In this document: positions 1 to 8,990 of the stretch, in pieces
Numbering within the stretch: position 1 is the stretch's first letter
How the letters are laid out: every line of letters begins with the position of its first letter
Source of the DNA: Betaproteobacteria bacterium
GTDB lineage: Bacteria; Pseudomonadota; Gammaproteobacteria; Burkholderiales; SG8-41
Assembly (NCBI GenBank): GCA_947476215.1
Contig: CANJQI010000007.1
Coordinates: 1 to 57,801 of the forward strand
Reading direction: 5' to 3'
Length of the DNA: 57,801 bases
The notes under the pieces: generated by a model
What the model saw: the letters and a program-made list of their open reading frames with translations, nothing else
What the model was told of the DNA's origin: nothing
Database searches by the model: none
Position numbers and translations under genes: made by a program

Positions 1-544
1 CGACGCGTGAACGCTCGCCTGGCGAACCGCGGGCGCTGTCAACTGCGTCGCGTATGGTTCTCGCGTTGGCAGATGCAGGCGCGGCCTGGTCGCCGGCAGG
101 CGCCGTATTTTCTGGCGTGGCCTCTTTGGTCGGCGGACGCCGGGAATAGCTATCGGTGATACCACCGCTGACGATTTCCACGGTCTGACCGACTTTAAGG
201 TCAACGACGCGGCCGCTTTCAGGAACGCTGAGCCGTACGTGGTTGTCAGTCTTCCCTGCCGACACGCTGATGCGCCCGGTTTGCGGCCCGCTGACCGCCT
301 GATTGTTGACCCATATCGTTGACTTGCCATCGCTGCGTTTTACGATACCGTTGACGCTGATGCTCTCGGGTACCGGCGCCGCTGCCTGCGCATTGTCGTT
401 ACCTATTTCAACACGCAGGTTCTGCTGACGCGCGTTGTCGAGCGTCGTGCGTTGCGCCGGTGTAAAAAACAAGCGGCCGAGGTCGGCGCACGCTGCGGTG
501 CTGACGGATAGCATCAATGCCAAGTATGTCAGGCGCAAAATCAC
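1..544 (-). CDS. mshK: MshK-like pilus assembly protein (3' end beyond window)
   Basis: The reading frame runs from a GTG at 544 off the left edge, giving about 181 codons. The GTG overlaps the TGA stop of the upstream mshJ-like gene (GTGA), which fixes the start and implies translational coupling. The N-terminus is a short hydrophobic signal-like stretch (about residues 2-19, ending near a Cys-Ala). A small beta-rich domain follows (about 60-130) with a segment IWVNNQAVSG typical of the pilus or secretion periplasmic proteins of the PilP/GspC/MshK kind, and then a Pro/Ala/Thr-rich tail. Position directly after mshI and mshJ supports MshK. Sequence similarity alone is weak, so the name rests mainly on gene order. 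Confidence 0.6.
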   Translation of the reverse strand, partial: MILRLTYLALMLSVSTAACADLGRLFFTPAQRTTLDNARQQNLRVEIGNDNAQAAAPVPESISVNGIVKRSDGKSTIWVNNQAVSGPQTGRISVSAGKTDNHVRLSVPESGRVVDLKVGQTVEIVSGGITDSYSRRPPTKEATPENTAPAGDQAAPASANARTIRDAVDSARGSPGERSRV

Positions 545-1161
545 GATTTCTTGTCTCCCGTGGTCGCGGGGCGCATGGTAATCCACGCCAGATCGCATTC
601 GGCGCGGATGTTGGGCTGAAAGCGTATGCTGCCGCCGGTCTCCATGCGCTCCATCATGCATTCGGTTACCGAGAATACGCCCGCCCCTTGTTTGGCAAGC
701 GCGCTCAGGAAACGCATCAGGTCTTCTTCATGCAGCAGTTTGAAACTGATCTTCATCTCCGACTGGAATATCGCCATCTGGCCGGGGTTGAGTTCGGTGG
801 CAAATGGATAGGGCTTCTGCGTGCCGATCTGGTAATCGACGCCGAACAACCGGGTCTGTTGATTGGCGAGGCGCAGCCCATCCAGCCAATTGATGCGCTG
901 TTCTTCGCCGACGAACCCGATGCGCTGCAGATGCTCGTAGTCTTTCAGAAAGCGCACGATGATGTTTTTTTCGTCTCCGGATTTGTTCAGCTTTGTGCGC
1001 GCGTCGCTGAGTTGCTTTTGTTGCTGCGCCAATTCACGTTTCGCGTCCTTGAGTTTGCTGTCCGAGTAGTACGGCAGTCCGATCCCGAGCAGGACTGCGA
1101 CGGCCAAAGCCGTGAGCGGCGCCTTAAGTCCGCGAGGATTGATCGCGTCCATGGAGATCAT
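541..1161 (-). CDS. mshJ: MshJ-like (PilO/GspM-type) pilus assembly protein
   Basis: 206 residues. A short cytoplasmic N-terminus is followed by one membrane segment (about 13-32, LTALAVAVLLGIGLPYY), a charged Lys/Gln-rich coiled-coil stretch (about 33-65) and a periplasmic ferredoxin-like domain. This is the layout of PilO, GspM and MshJ inner-membrane alignment proteins, which bridge the motor platform and the outer-membrane secretin. The ATG overlaps the stop of the mshI-like gene by 4 bases and the stop overlaps the next start, so the three are translationally coupled. The family call comes from architecture and order; no catalytic motif is expected. Confidence 0.7.
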   Translation of the reverse strand: MISMDAINPRGLKAPLTALAVAVLLGIGLPYYSDSKLKDAKRELAQQQKQLSDARTKLNKSGDEKNIIVRFLKDYEHLQRIGFVGEEQRINWLDGLRLANQQTRLFGVDYQIGTQKPYPFATELNPGQMAIFQSEMKISFKLLHEEDLMRFLSALAKQGAGVFSVTECMMERMETGGSIRFQPNIRAECDLAWITMRPATTGDKKS

Positions 1162-2711
1162 TTGAGCACCAGCAGCATCTTGAATTCCGCTTTCCCCGAT
1201 TGATCGGCGCTGTCGGTCGTGTTGCCGGTCAATGCCAGATTGGAACTGATATTGAGCGGCAGTTTGACGACATTGACTTCGGCCACCGCAGGATGCTTGG
1301 CGAGAACTTCCGCGAAACGGTTTATGGTTTCGATCGCACCGCGATAGTCACCGCGAAAAGGCCGCACTTCGCCTTCTATCAGGCCGCTTTGTCTGCGCGC
1401 GATACTCGCTATTTCGGGCGCGGGCCGCTCGTCCAAGCGTTTGTACGACTTGCCGGCATCCGCTTCAATGCGCGTGCTGTCATATTTCCAGCCCACCGAT
1501 TTCAGCGTAATGGTCGGACTGAGTTCCGCCACTTCGCTGATAATGTTGAGCATGGATTCCGGAGAACGCAGGGTTGCGCCGATTTTCTGCGAGACTTCGA
1601 CCGCGTGCTGCAGATTGTCGGCGGTCGTCGGCGCCGCCGGGAACTGTCGTGTTGCCTCCAGATATTGCGATTGCAGTTGTGCCGTCTGACGTGCCGCAAT
1701 CTGCGTCTCTGATTTAGAGTCCCATATCTGGTACAAGTTGACACCGCACCACGCGGCTGCGGACAGCGCCAGTACACCCGTCAAGGCGTAGATTCCGCGC
1801 CGTGCCTGGTGTTGACGATAGCCCAGAGTGACATGGGCCGGCGCGAGGTTGTCTTGCGGCGCCTGCAATCCCAGCAGATGCAAGGCGAGCGCGTCGCTTG
1901 ACGAGCCGAGCATCTTCTCGGAAATGCCAAGCTGGCTGACAATCTCGCGGCGCGCGAGGCGCCAGCATTCAATATAGGGACTGTCCCTGGTGATGGTCTG
2001 CTCGAGCGCCGCCAGCGTATCATTGCGGTCGACTATCAGCACGAGCAGGGATTCGTCCAGCGTCAGGATGCGCAGCGCGTGCAGATACAGCCGGGTATTG
2101 GTGATTTCGTCGGCGTAACTCTTGATTGCCTGCGCATCCGAGCTGTCTATATGCGCAAACCGGCTGATGCGCAGTTTCTGTTCGCGTAGAAACGTCAGCC
2201 GCACGCCCGAGTCTTCTATCGATATCGTCAGCACCTTGTCGTGCTTGATTTGCAGCCGCGATACCATGCCGGGAATAACCGTCGGCAGCAGGTACAGGCC
2301 GGCAACCGGCAAACCCCGATTGATGATGGCCTGCAGCCACTCCGAAACCGGGTCGGGATTGGTTATGGCGCAGAACAGATATCTGTCGTCACGCCGCTTG
2401 TCGTCATCGCGGCCTTGCAGACGGGCGCTGAAATACGGTGTATTGCGATAGAACTGCTTGAGCTTGCGGTTGACCATTTCGGCGCGCTCACTGCCAAAAC
2501 TGTGGGGCAGGGATTCCAGGCGATAGTCTTCCTCGACGACATTGGCGAGCATGTGCACGGACGGCTTGCCTGCGCTTTCAAGATATACCCCGAATGCACT
2601 GAGGCCGTCTTCGTTGTTCGGAAATACGCTGCATGCGTCCAAGGCACCATTGTGCCAGCGCGCCGCGCTGACCAGCCGGGCTGATACGCAGACCAGTAGA
2701 TTGTCAGCCAT
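1158..2711 (-). CDS. mshI: MshI-like pilus assembly protein (PilM/PilN-type)
   Basis: 517 residues. The first 300 or so resemble the actin-like fold of PilM/MshI without clear nucleotide motifs. One membrane segment lies at about 312-330 (YALTGVLALSAAAWCGVNLY), followed by a coiled-coil (about 335-365, rich in Gln and Ala) and a periplasmic PilN-like domain. In type IV pilus machines this protein links the cytoplasmic ring to the periplasmic MshJ/PilO. The ATG at 2711 is the start of the coding frame, and about 100 bp separate it from the mshG-like gene upstream. It overlaps mshJ by ATGA. Confidence in membership of the cluster is high; which MshI/PilM features are kept is not resolved. Confidence 0.7.
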   Translation of the reverse strand: MADNLLVCVSARLVSAARWHNGALDACSVFPNNEDGLSAFGVYLESAGKPSVHMLANVVEEDYRLESLPHSFGSERAEMVNRKLKQFYRNTPYFSARLQGRDDDKRRDDRYLFCAITNPDPVSEWLQAIINRGLPVAGLYLLPTVIPGMVSRLQIKHDKVLTISIEDSGVRLTFLREQKLRISRFAHIDSSDAQAIKSYADEITNTRLYLHALRILTLDESLLVLIVDRNDTLAALEQTITRDSPYIECWRLARREIVSQLGISEKMLGSSSDALALHLLGLQAPQDNLAPAHVTLGYRQHQARRGIYALTGVLALSAAAWCGVNLYQIWDSKSETQIAARQTAQLQSQYLEATRQFPAAPTTADNLQHAVEVSQKIGATLRSPESMLNIISEVAELSPTITLKSVGWKYDSTRIEADAGKSYKRLDERPAPEIASIARRQSGLIEGEVRPFRGDYRGAIETINRFAEVLAKHPAVAEVNVVKLPLNISSNLALTGNTTDSADQSGKAEFKMLLVLK

Positions 2712-2813
2712 TGCTGTCCGCGAAATTCCGGAATGGCAGGTGATGAACCGCCGCTACCGCGGTTGCGGAACAGGCGCGAGTCCACCCATGGCTGTATACC
2801 ATCTTTGCCTCGC

Positions 2814-4022
2814 CTAAAACTTTATTTTACCCAATATATCGTACACTGGACCGAGCACCGACCACATGATGAAGACGAGCATGCCGCCAAGCACGACGGT
2901 CAGAACCGGCCCCAGCATGGCGAGGCCTTTGTCGACTGCTTCCTTGACGTCGCGATTGTAGAAATAGGTGATATTGAGCAACGCCGTATCAAGCGCGCCG
3001 GTGGCTTCGCCCACCCGCATCATGCGGATGACGAGCGGTGGAAACATGCCCAGATTCTGGAACGTGTCGGACAGATTGTCGCCGGCGTTGATCTGCGTTC
3101 CCGCGCGCGCCAGACCATCCGCGATGACGCGATTGCCGACTATTTCGACGGATGCCTTGAGAGCCTCCAGAACCGTAATTCCAGACTTGTACATGAGCGC
3201 AAAGAAATTCGCGAAACGCGACAGTATGATTTTCCGCAGGATGGGTCCGAATATGGGCAGATGCAGTTTGGCGTAGTCCCAGAAATACTGCGCTCTCTGG
3301 CTGCGCTTGACGAGCAGCACTGCGGTAACCGCGAGCACGACAGGCGTGCCGAGTACGAATGGCCAGTAGTTGACGACAAAGTTGGAGACGAAAATCAGCA
3401 GCCGGGTTTGCAACGGCAGTGCAATGCCCATGGTTTTCAGCAACTGCGTTACCTGCGGCACCAGATAGGTGAGCATGAACAGCATGACGCCAGTCACCAC
3501 CACCAGCACCAGCGTCGGATACATCATCAGGCGCTTGGTCTGTGACGCGAGCTCGTCCTGCCATTTCAGGGTCTTGCCCAGATTTTCAAAAACCTCCGTC
3601 AGTTGACCGGCCTGCTCGCCGGCGCGGATCAGGCTGACGAAAACATTGTCGAAAACATACGGGTGCTGCGCCATGGCATGTGACAGTATGCGCCCGCCCT
3701 CCATGTCCTCGACCAGCGTCGTGAGAATATCGCGAAAGCGCTGGCTCTCGATAGAATCGCGCAGATCCCTGATGCCTTCGAACAGCGGAATACCCGAGCG
3801 CGAGATCTGTTCCATGTCGAAGCAGAACGCAATCAGGTCGCGGCGCGTAATGCGGCCATGCGCGCCAAATCCGCCGGTGCTCTGGTCGATTTCACGAAAC
3901 GTAATCAGGTCGAGGCCCATGCGCCGCAACCGAAGTTCAAGATCCACTTCGTTGACGGCATCCAGGCCGCCGCGCGCTGGGCGCCCGGATTTGTCGACGG
4001 CTTTATAGTCGAAAGTGGGCAC
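2814..4022 (-). CDS. mshG: Type II secretion/type IV pilus inner-membrane platform protein (GspF/PilC/MshG family)
   Basis: 402 residues, the usual length for GspF/PilC. The N-terminus begins PTFDYKAVDKSG, the typical opening of this family. Two copies of the GspF helical domain follow (about 70-190 and 270-395), with membrane segments at about 167-190, 217-240 and 370-395. The protein is the inner-membrane platform on which the extension ATPase acts during pilin assembly. The start is GTG at 4022, 12 bases after the mshE stop, so the two are co-transcribed. Assignment to MSHA rather than another pilus type comes from the mshI-N neighbours. Confidence 0.9.
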   Translation of the reverse strand: MPTFDYKAVDKSGRPARGGLDAVNEVDLELRLRRMGLDLITFREIDQSTGGFGAHGRITRRDLIAFCFDMEQISRSGIPLFEGIRDLRDSIESQRFRDILTTLVEDMEGGRILSHAMAQHPYVFDNVFVSLIRAGEQAGQLTEVFENLGKTLKWQDELASQTKRLMMYPTLVLVVVTGVMLFMLTYLVPQVTQLLKTMGIALPLQTRLLIFVSNFVVNYWPFVLGTPVVLAVTAVLLVKRSQRAQYFWDYAKLHLPIFGPILRKIILSRFANFFALMYKSGITVLEALKASVEIVGNRVIADGLARAGTQINAGDNLSDTFQNLGMFPPLVIRMMRVGEATGALDTALLNITYFYNRDVKEAVDKGLAMLGPVLTVVLGGMLVFIMWSVLGPVYDILGKIKF

Positions 4023-4034
4023 GGTTACACGCGG

Positions 4035-5738
4035 TTACATGAATTTCGCGGTGAGGTCGAGCGTGCGCGAGATTTCAGCAAGACTGGTGGTGCCGTCGAG
4101 CACGCGAGCGATGCCTTCTTCGGCAAGCGGTCGGAATTTCTTGGCCAGCGCCGCGGCATGCAGTTCCTTGGCGGTGGCGCGCCGCGCCACCAGTTCATCC
4201 ATGTCGCTATCCATGACCAGCAATTCCATCACCGCGCAACGCCCCTTGTAGCCTTTGTTGTTGCACTTCGGGCAGCCGACCGGACGGAATATCTGTCTGG
4301 TGTTTTCCGTCGTCACGCCCAGGACTTGCCGCTCCACGGCGCTCGGGGCGTATCCCTCTTTGCAGTGCAAACACAGCACCCGCACCAGGCGCTGCGCGAT
4401 CACTCCGATGATGTTGCCCGCCATGATGCCGGGCTGTATGCCGATGTCGATCAGGCGCGGAAATGCCCCGAGTGCGGAATTGGTGTGCAGCGTGCTGAAC
4501 ACCTGATGCCCCGTCATCGCGGCGCGAAACGCCATTTCCGCAGTTTCGAGATCGCGAATTTCACCGACCAGGATGATGTCAGGATCCTGGCGCATCATCG
4601 ATCGTATGCCGTTCGCGAAATTCATGCGCACCGCGTCGTTGACCGAAGTCTGGCGCATCAGCGTCAGAGGGTACTCGACCGGATCTTCCAGCGTCATGAT
4701 ATTGACGGTCTCGTCATTGACCTGCGACAGCAGCGAATACAGCGTCGTGGTCTTGCCGCTGCCCGTGGGCCCCGTCACGATCAGTATGCCCTCGGGCCGC
4801 GCCAGCATCAGGTTGAGCTTGGCCAGCGCGGGCTTGGCGAGGTTCATCTTGTCCAGGCTGATGATGGATTTCTCGCGGTCGAGTATGCGCAGCACGATGT
4901 TTTCGCCGTAGATAGTCGGATGGGTAGAAACCCGAAAGTCTATAGGCCTGCCGTTGAGCGTCAGCGACAGTCGGCCATCCTGGGGGGCGCGCGATTCCGC
5001 GATGTTCATTTCACTGATCACCTTGATGCGCACGGTGATGCCGGGAAGGTAGGTCTTGTGCAGGCTGCGTACCGTTTCCAGCACGCCGTCGATGCGATAG
5101 CGAATACGCAGAAATGCGTACTCGGGCTCGAAATGGATATCGGAGGCGCCGCGCTTGACGGCGTCCACCAGCAACGCGTTGACCAGGCGCACCATGGGCT
5201 GCGTGTACTGGTCGCCGCCGCCGGGCAGGGACGAATAGTCGATCTCGCCGGTTTCAATCTCCTGCAGGATGCCGTCGACCGAAAGCTCGTGGCCGTAGAA
5301 CTGATCGATGTAGTCCTCAAGCTGCGCTTCGCCGGCGAGCTGGGTCTTGATTTCTATGCCCGGCCCGAGCGACGCGCGCAACTGGTCGAGTGCGACGATG
5401 TTGAAAAGCTCGGTCGTGGCGAGGGTCAGTTCGCGGTCTTCGGTGTTATAGGCAATCGGCAGCAAGCGGTGGCGGCGCGCGTATTCCTGCGGTACCAGCT
5501 TTAGCGCTTCCGGATCGGCCACGACAGACGCCAGGTCGATCGACTCCTGGCCCACCGTGCGGGCCATGATGTCGCGAATCGCGGCTTCGGTGATGAAGCC
5601 CAGGCGCACCAGCAGGCGCCCGATGGGGACATTACCCTGTTTCTGTTCGGCCAGCGCGATGCCAAGTTGGTCAGGCGAGATCAATCCCTGCTGGATGAGC
5701 AGCTCGCCTATGCGCAGTTTCTTTCGACTTTCAGCCAT
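4035..5738 (-). CDS. mshE: Pilus assembly motor ATPase (GspE/PilB/MshE family)
   Basis: 567 residues. The N-terminal MshEN domain (about 5-65) carries the repeated RLG/LLIQQGLI pattern that binds cyclic-di-GMP in characterised MshE proteins, so second-messenger control is plausible. The secretion ATPase domain follows, with Walker A GPTGSGKTT at 323-331, an Asp box around 345-355, Walker B LVGEIRD near 390-396 and a His box near 411-418. Four cysteines in two CxxC pairs (456/459 and 489/492) form the zinc site of extension ATPases. All catalytic motifs are present. It powers pilin polymerisation at the inner membrane. Confidence 0.93.
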   Translation of the reverse strand: MAESRKKLRIGELLIQQGLISPDQLGIALAEQKQGNVPIGRLLVRLGFITEAAIRDIMARTVGQESIDLASVVADPEALKLVPQEYARRHRLLPIAYNTEDRELTLATTELFNIVALDQLRASLGPGIEIKTQLAGEAQLEDYIDQFYGHELSVDGILQEIETGEIDYSSLPGGGDQYTQPMVRLVNALLVDAVKRGASDIHFEPEYAFLRIRYRIDGVLETVRSLHKTYLPGITVRIKVISEMNIAESRAPQDGRLSLTLNGRPIDFRVSTHPTIYGENIVLRILDREKSIISLDKMNLAKPALAKLNLMLARPEGILIVTGPTGSGKTTTLYSLLSQVNDETVNIMTLEDPVEYPLTLMRQTSVNDAVRMNFANGIRSMMRQDPDIILVGEIRDLETAEMAFRAAMTGHQVFSTLHTNSALGAFPRLIDIGIQPGIMAGNIIGVIAQRLVRVLCLHCKEGYAPSAVERQVLGVTTENTRQIFRPVGCPKCNNKGYKGRCAVMELLVMDSDMDELVARRATAKELHAAALAKKFRPLAEEGIARVLDGTTSLAEISRTLDLTAKFM

Positions 5739-5803
5739 GGGAATTCACGAGCGTTTCGAAGATCGTCACGTATGAAACGCTCAAGAGTGGTTTGTACGTG
5801 ACG

Positions 5804-7039
5804 CTATTGAACAACTTTTTCGAGCTTGCTGACCCGCTCCTGGGCCGCCGCTGTATTGAAGTTGGCACGACCGGTCGCCGTGGCCCGCTGCAGGGCGTGG
5901 CGGTAAAAATTCAGCGCCAGTTTCGGTTGCCCGACATGCTCAAGACCGATGGCGAGGTTGTAGGCATAGTCCGGATTATCGGGCTGCAGGTTGTGCGCCT
6001 GAAAATAGGCTTGTTGCGCGTCGGGCCAGCGGTTCTGATCGGCGTGCAGGTTGCCCAACGTGAAGTACAGATAGGCGGAGGGATCGTGCGCAATGAGTTG
6101 CCTGAGCCGGCTCTCGGCAGCGAGCGGATCGGCGCGGCCCAGCATGCCGATCAATCCGGCTTGTGCCAGTGCGTTGCGCGGGTCAACCTCCAGCACCTTC
6201 AGATAATGGCGCGATGCTTGCGAGCTGTCGCCTTGCTGACTGGCGATCGCGGCCAGTCCAAGCAGCGCGTCCACGCTGTTCGGTTCAATGCGCAGCAGCT
6301 GGTTGTACAGGCGTTGTGACGCGTCGAGGTTGCCCGACTCGAGTGCTTTGTAAGCCTCGGTCAAGACTGGGTTAAGAGCCGGCGCTGCGCCACCGGCGGT
6401 AACCTTGATCGTGTCGCGCTGCGCCGGCGGCACGGCGGGCGGTGCAGGTGCGGTAGGCGCAGCAACGTTCACCGCGGCGGCGGGCGGTGCGGCCGGAGGC
6501 GGAGCAGGCTTTTCTTTTTCCGTGCTGGCTTGCAGCGTGGGCAGCAATGACGTCAACGGCGACGCCGGTTGCGCTGAAACTGAACCGACCGCGGGTGGCG
6601 GTGGGGGCGTTACAGGGGTAGTCGAAGCAGCTTTAAGAGCGGGCGGCTGCGGTGTCGAGAACAGGCCGGGATTGAGTTGCAGAAAGACATAAACGCCATA
6701 GCCCAGCAGGAATAACACCACCAGCGATCCGAACATCATCAGTGGATTGCCGCGCGCGTAGGCGCCGAAGCCGCCGCTGGCGTCGCGCTGGCTGGCGCGC
6801 ATGAGCGCGGCTGCTTTTGCCGCATCGGCGTTCGTGTTTGCGGACGAGCCCGCCGCAGCCTGCAGGGATGCCTGTTGCTGCGCAATCGGTTCCAGGGAAA
6901 GTTCGCCTGCGCCGGATGACGTTTTGCCGGTGTTCGACGTTTGCGCGCCGGTGTTGGTTGCACCACTGGGCGGGCGCGCGGCGCTGTTTTCGTTGCGGTC
7001 CTGGGCGGCCTTTTCCAGGGCCTTGACGAGCAGGCTCAT
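5804..7039 (-). CDS. mshN: TPR-repeat pilus assembly protein (MshN-like)
   Basis: 411 residues. A cytoplasmic, low-complexity N-terminus (about 1-95) leads to one membrane segment (about 100-122, LMMFGSLVVLFLLGYGVYVF). A Pro/Ala-rich periplasmic linker (about 130-220) is followed by at least four TPR-like helical repeats (about 225-400), including EPNSVDALLGLAAIASQQGD. MshN has this layout and sits at this place in MSHA operons. The ATG overlaps the stop of the secretin gene by 4 bases, pointing to coupled translation. The repeats suggest a scaffold between inner membrane and secretin; the exact partner cannot be read from the sequence. Confidence 0.75.
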   Translation of the reverse strand: MSLLVKALEKAAQDRNENSAARPPSGATNTGAQTSNTGKTSSGAGELSLEPIAQQQASLQAAAGSSANTNADAAKAAALMRASQRDASGGFGAYARGNPLMMFGSLVVLFLLGYGVYVFLQLNPGLFSTPQPPALKAASTTPVTPPPPPAVGSVSAQPASPLTSLLPTLQASTEKEKPAPPPAAPPAAAVNVAAPTAPAPPAVPPAQRDTIKVTAGGAAPALNPVLTEAYKALESGNLDASQRLYNQLLRIEPNSVDALLGLAAIASQQGDSSQASRHYLKVLEVDPRNALAQAGLIGMLGRADPLAAESRLRQLIAHDPSAYLYFTLGNLHADQNRWPDAQQAYFQAHNLQPDNPDYAYNLAIGLEHVGQPKLALNFYRHALQRATATGRANFNTAAAQERVSKLEKVVQ

Positions 7040-8925
7040 CGCGACGGCGCAACCTGTTTTTCACCAGGCAGCGTTTCGGTCGGCGCCTCGGCTTGCTGCG
7101 GCAGGAAACGCTGGAAGAACTTCAGTTCATCACTCGCAAGCGACGGACTGGTGATTATGGTTGGCCGCAGAAAAATCACCAGTTCCGATTTTGTGCTGGC
7201 GTCGTTACGCATGCCGAACGCTTCGCCTATGGTCGGTTGATTGCCCAATCCAGGAATGGCATTGCGGTCGCGACGGACATTGTCCTGCATCAGCCCGCCC
7301 AGCACGGCCGTCTGTCCACTGACGAGCTGCAGCACCGATTCCATTTCTCGTGTCTGGATTTCGGGAACCGGATTGCTGATGCATCTTTGGGTGGCCGTGG
7401 CGCCGGTGCCGATAACCGAGCACAAGCTCGGGTTGGGGTCGTTCTTGAACTGAAGTATTCGTGTGATTGTCGGACGAACGCTGAGCGTTATTTGCCCATT
7501 CTCGTTTATCTGCGGCGTGAGTGTCATTACCATTCCAACCGGCACTGTAAGTGCGGTTGTATTGAACGTCGGTGCGGTGGTCGTCAAGCCGGTCGTAACG
7601 CCCTGTTGCGATTCGACGGAAAAGTATACGACGTTGTCGACGACTTTAAGTAAAGCAGTCTGATTGTTAATTGCCATTAGCTTGGGGCTCGACAGTACGC
7701 GCGTATTACCGAACTGGCTCAGCAGTTTGACAGTGGCACTGAGGTTGCCGACGCTGGATGTGGGATTTGCGTAGCCCACCGTCAGGCTGCCCGGGGTAAA
7801 GGCATTGGCGACGCTGCCGATCAGCGATTGGGTCAGGTTGATGCCGCCGGACACCGCCAGCCGGCTCCAGTCGACGCCGCCCTGGTAGGCGTCGGAGAGT
7901 GTAACCTCGGCGATGGTGGCTTCGATCAGCACCTGGCGCTGCGATACCTGTGTAATGGAATCGAGGTGGTGCTGCACCAGTTGATGCTGTTTTTCCGTGG
8001 CGTTGATCGTGAGCGTGCCGGCCATCGCGTTAACGATGACATCGTCCGGCAATAACGTAAGAGGCTGAACGGGCGGCGGGGCGGCAGCGGCCGGTGTTTG
8101 CGCGCCGGATCCAGTGCGATTGGTGGCTTCCAGTTGTTTGATCCGGTATTCCTGATCCTGCTTTACCAATTCGGCGCGCTCCGACTTGGCGTCCGCCGAC
8201 AGCGATTGCTGGCGCGTGGAATTCAGAATTGCGCGCACGTTGTCGCGCAGCGCATCCCAAAAGTTGTTGTTCGAAACGGTTTTTACCACGGTGTTCGACG
8301 CGTTGAGTGCGCCGCCACCGGACCCGCCGGTGTTGCCGGCTTGTATCTGACCGGAAACGCCGATGGTGGATGTGGTTTCACGCGTCATGTTTACATAATT
8401 GACGCGGTAGGTTTTCACGTAAGCAAAGTCAGGGGAGACAATAATCGTATTGTCTTCAAGGCGATAGCGCAGATTGACCTGTTTGGAAACTCGCTCAAGG
8501 ATGGCCGGCAGGGTCTCATTGATTGCGTTTAGGCTGACCAACCCTTGCAGCCCCGGGTGTATGTCGATGTTCTGCTTGCTGTCGCGCGCCAGCGCAAACA
8601 GCAGTTCTTTCACCGGCACTTCACTGACCACCACGCTATACGTCGCGGGTTTGACCGTCGGTTTCGGCGGTGGGACAAAGGTGCTGATGCGCGTCGGTGT
8701 CGGCACGCTGTCCAGAGTCGGTTTTGCCGTTGGAGTCACGATGTGTCCCTCGGACTGCGGTAATGCTGCAGTGCGGTAGCAACCGCTCAGGAGCAAAAGA
8801 GCACATACGGTGATGCCGACCGACAGGAGTGCGCCTATGCGTTGCGCAGTCAGTGCTTCGCCGCAATCGTATGGGCTAACGTCAATGACAGCTGGTCCGT
8901 GAGCTTGGTAGGCAACCATGTTCAA
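7036..8925 (-). CDS. mshL: MSHA-type outer-membrane secretin lipoprotein
   Basis: 629 residues. After an unusually long 30-residue leader there is a signal peptide ending in the lipobox LLSGC, so mature protein is probably acylated at about Cys49. An STN/N0-like domain follows (about 100-165), then an N1-like region, and a C-terminal secretin beta-barrel domain (about 370-600) with the conserved VLGGLMQDNVRRDRNAIPGLG segment. It forms the outer-membrane pore for the pilus. The start may be TTG at 8925, six bases after AGGAG, or ATG at 8919. It lies between mshM and mshN, overlapping the latter. Confidence 0.9.
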   Translation of the reverse strand: MNMVAYQAHGPAVIDVSPYDCGEALTAQRIGALLSVGITVCALLLLSGCYRTAALPQSEGHIVTPTAKPTLDSVPTPTRISTFVPPPKPTVKPATYSVVVSEVPVKELLFALARDSKQNIDIHPGLQGLVSLNAINETLPAILERVSKQVNLRYRLEDNTIIVSPDFAYVKTYRVNYVNMTRETTSTIGVSGQIQAGNTGGSGGGALNASNTVVKTVSNNNFWDALRDNVRAILNSTRQQSLSADAKSERAELVKQDQEYRIKQLEATNRTGSGAQTPAAAAPPPVQPLTLLPDDVIVNAMAGTLTINATEKQHQLVQHHLDSITQVSQRQVLIEATIAEVTLSDAYQGGVDWSRLAVSGGINLTQSLIGSVANAFTPGSLTVGYANPTSSVGNLSATVKLLSQFGNTRVLSSPKLMAINNQTALLKVVDNVVYFSVESQQGVTTGLTTTAPTFNTTALTVPVGMVMTLTPQINENGQITLSVRPTITRILQFKNDPNPSLCSVIGTGATATQRCISNPVPEIQTREMESVLQLVSGQTAVLGGLMQDNVRRDRNAIPGLGNQPTIGEAFGMRNDASTKSELVIFLRPTIITSPSLASDELKFFQRFLPQQAEAPTETLPGEKQVAPSR

Positions 8926-8990
8926 GATATTCTCCTGTCGACAGTAACGAACTGCTTTCTAAAAGGCCGGTCACGCAACCAGTTCGCGCC

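Noticed and set aside
3858-5504. 548-codon plus-strand open frame opposite mshE and mshG
   Set aside because: It runs antisense to two clear pilus genes and spans their junction. Composition is His/Arg/Gln-rich without any fold; it is a shadow frame of GC-rich coding sequence.
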